Source: Prevotella sp. UBA1104 (lineage in GTDB: Bacteria; Bacteroidota; Bacteroidia; Bacteroidales; Bacteroidaceae). Taken from it: a stretch of DNA of 13,704 bases. Shown here in pieces: positions 13,687-13,704 of the stretch; position 1 is the stretch's first letter, and every line of letters starts with the position of its first letter. The position numbers were made by a program, and so were the translations under genes. The notes beneath the pieces were generated by a model that was given only the letters and a program-made list of their open reading frames with translations, did not search any database and was not told the DNA's origin. The stretch covers positions 1 to 13,704 of the forward strand of contig DCBP01000106.1 of NCBI GenBank assembly GCA_002314055.1. The letters run 5' to 3'.

Positions 13687-13704
13687 TAATTCCTAATTCC
13701 TCTT
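13687..13704. repeat. 7-bp array (TAATTCC) cut by the window edge
   Basis: TAATTCCTAATTCCTCTT is identical to 12254-12271. It includes two full TAATTCC units and the first four bases of the TCTTTCC variant, so the array most likely continues past the right edge. Confidence 0.75.

Overview
The window looks like a chromosomal segment from a Bacteroidales bacterium, most likely Prevotellaceae (Prevotella/Segatella-like). The reasons are the gene set (relatives of SusA and SusB, GH97, a tandem-CBM20 MalQ), A-rich leaders without Shine-Dalgarno sequences, a TAnnTTTG-type -7 promoter box, signal peptides ending in A-Q, and a C-terminal tail like the sorting tails of many secreted Prevotella proteins. 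I cannot name the species from sequence alone.

Layout. Bases 1-200 are a non-coding leader with an A/T hairpin, a 9-bp repeat patch and a probable promoter. At 201-1085 (+) lies a PfkB-family sugar kinase. A hairpin at about 1085-1126 separates it from everything else and can terminate transcription in both directions. From 1127 to 13578 all six genes are on the minus strand. In transcription order they are an SLC45/GPH-type MFS sugar transporter, a DPE2-like 4-alpha-glucanotransferase (malQ, GH77), a GH97 alpha-glucosidase (susB-like), a type I pullulanase (GH13), a neopullulanase/cyclomaltodextrinase (susA-like, GH13) and a modular secreted alpha-amylase (GH13). The gaps are 82, 109, 117, 80 and 7 bp. 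I see no TAnnTTTG box in any gap, so one operon driven from beyond the right edge is the simplest reading. No susC, susD, susE, susF or susR is visible.

How it works together (inference from families). The exported amylase cuts starch. The periplasmic pullulanase removes alpha-1,6 branches, and the SusA-like enzyme and GH97 trim malto-oligosaccharides to maltose and glucose. The MFS protein imports maltose or short maltodextrins across the inner membrane. The cytoplasmic MalQ disproportionates them. Two enzymes, the alpha-amylase and the DPE2-like MalQ, have layouts reminiscent of plant starch enzymes.

The genes themselves form a recognisable starch/maltodextrin locus, not a new system. The unusual material is between them. 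Four of the five long leaders carry in-register arrays of a 9-bp unit (TGGGAGNNN on the + strand), each starting 16-36 nt upstream of a start codon. Two leaders also carry a 7-bp unit (TAATTCC). A second 9-bp family (TATAGGACA-like) occurs near both ends of the window. The one long leader without the TGGGAG array carries a different G-rich element, and an inverted copy of it sits in frame inside the GH97 signal-peptide coding region.
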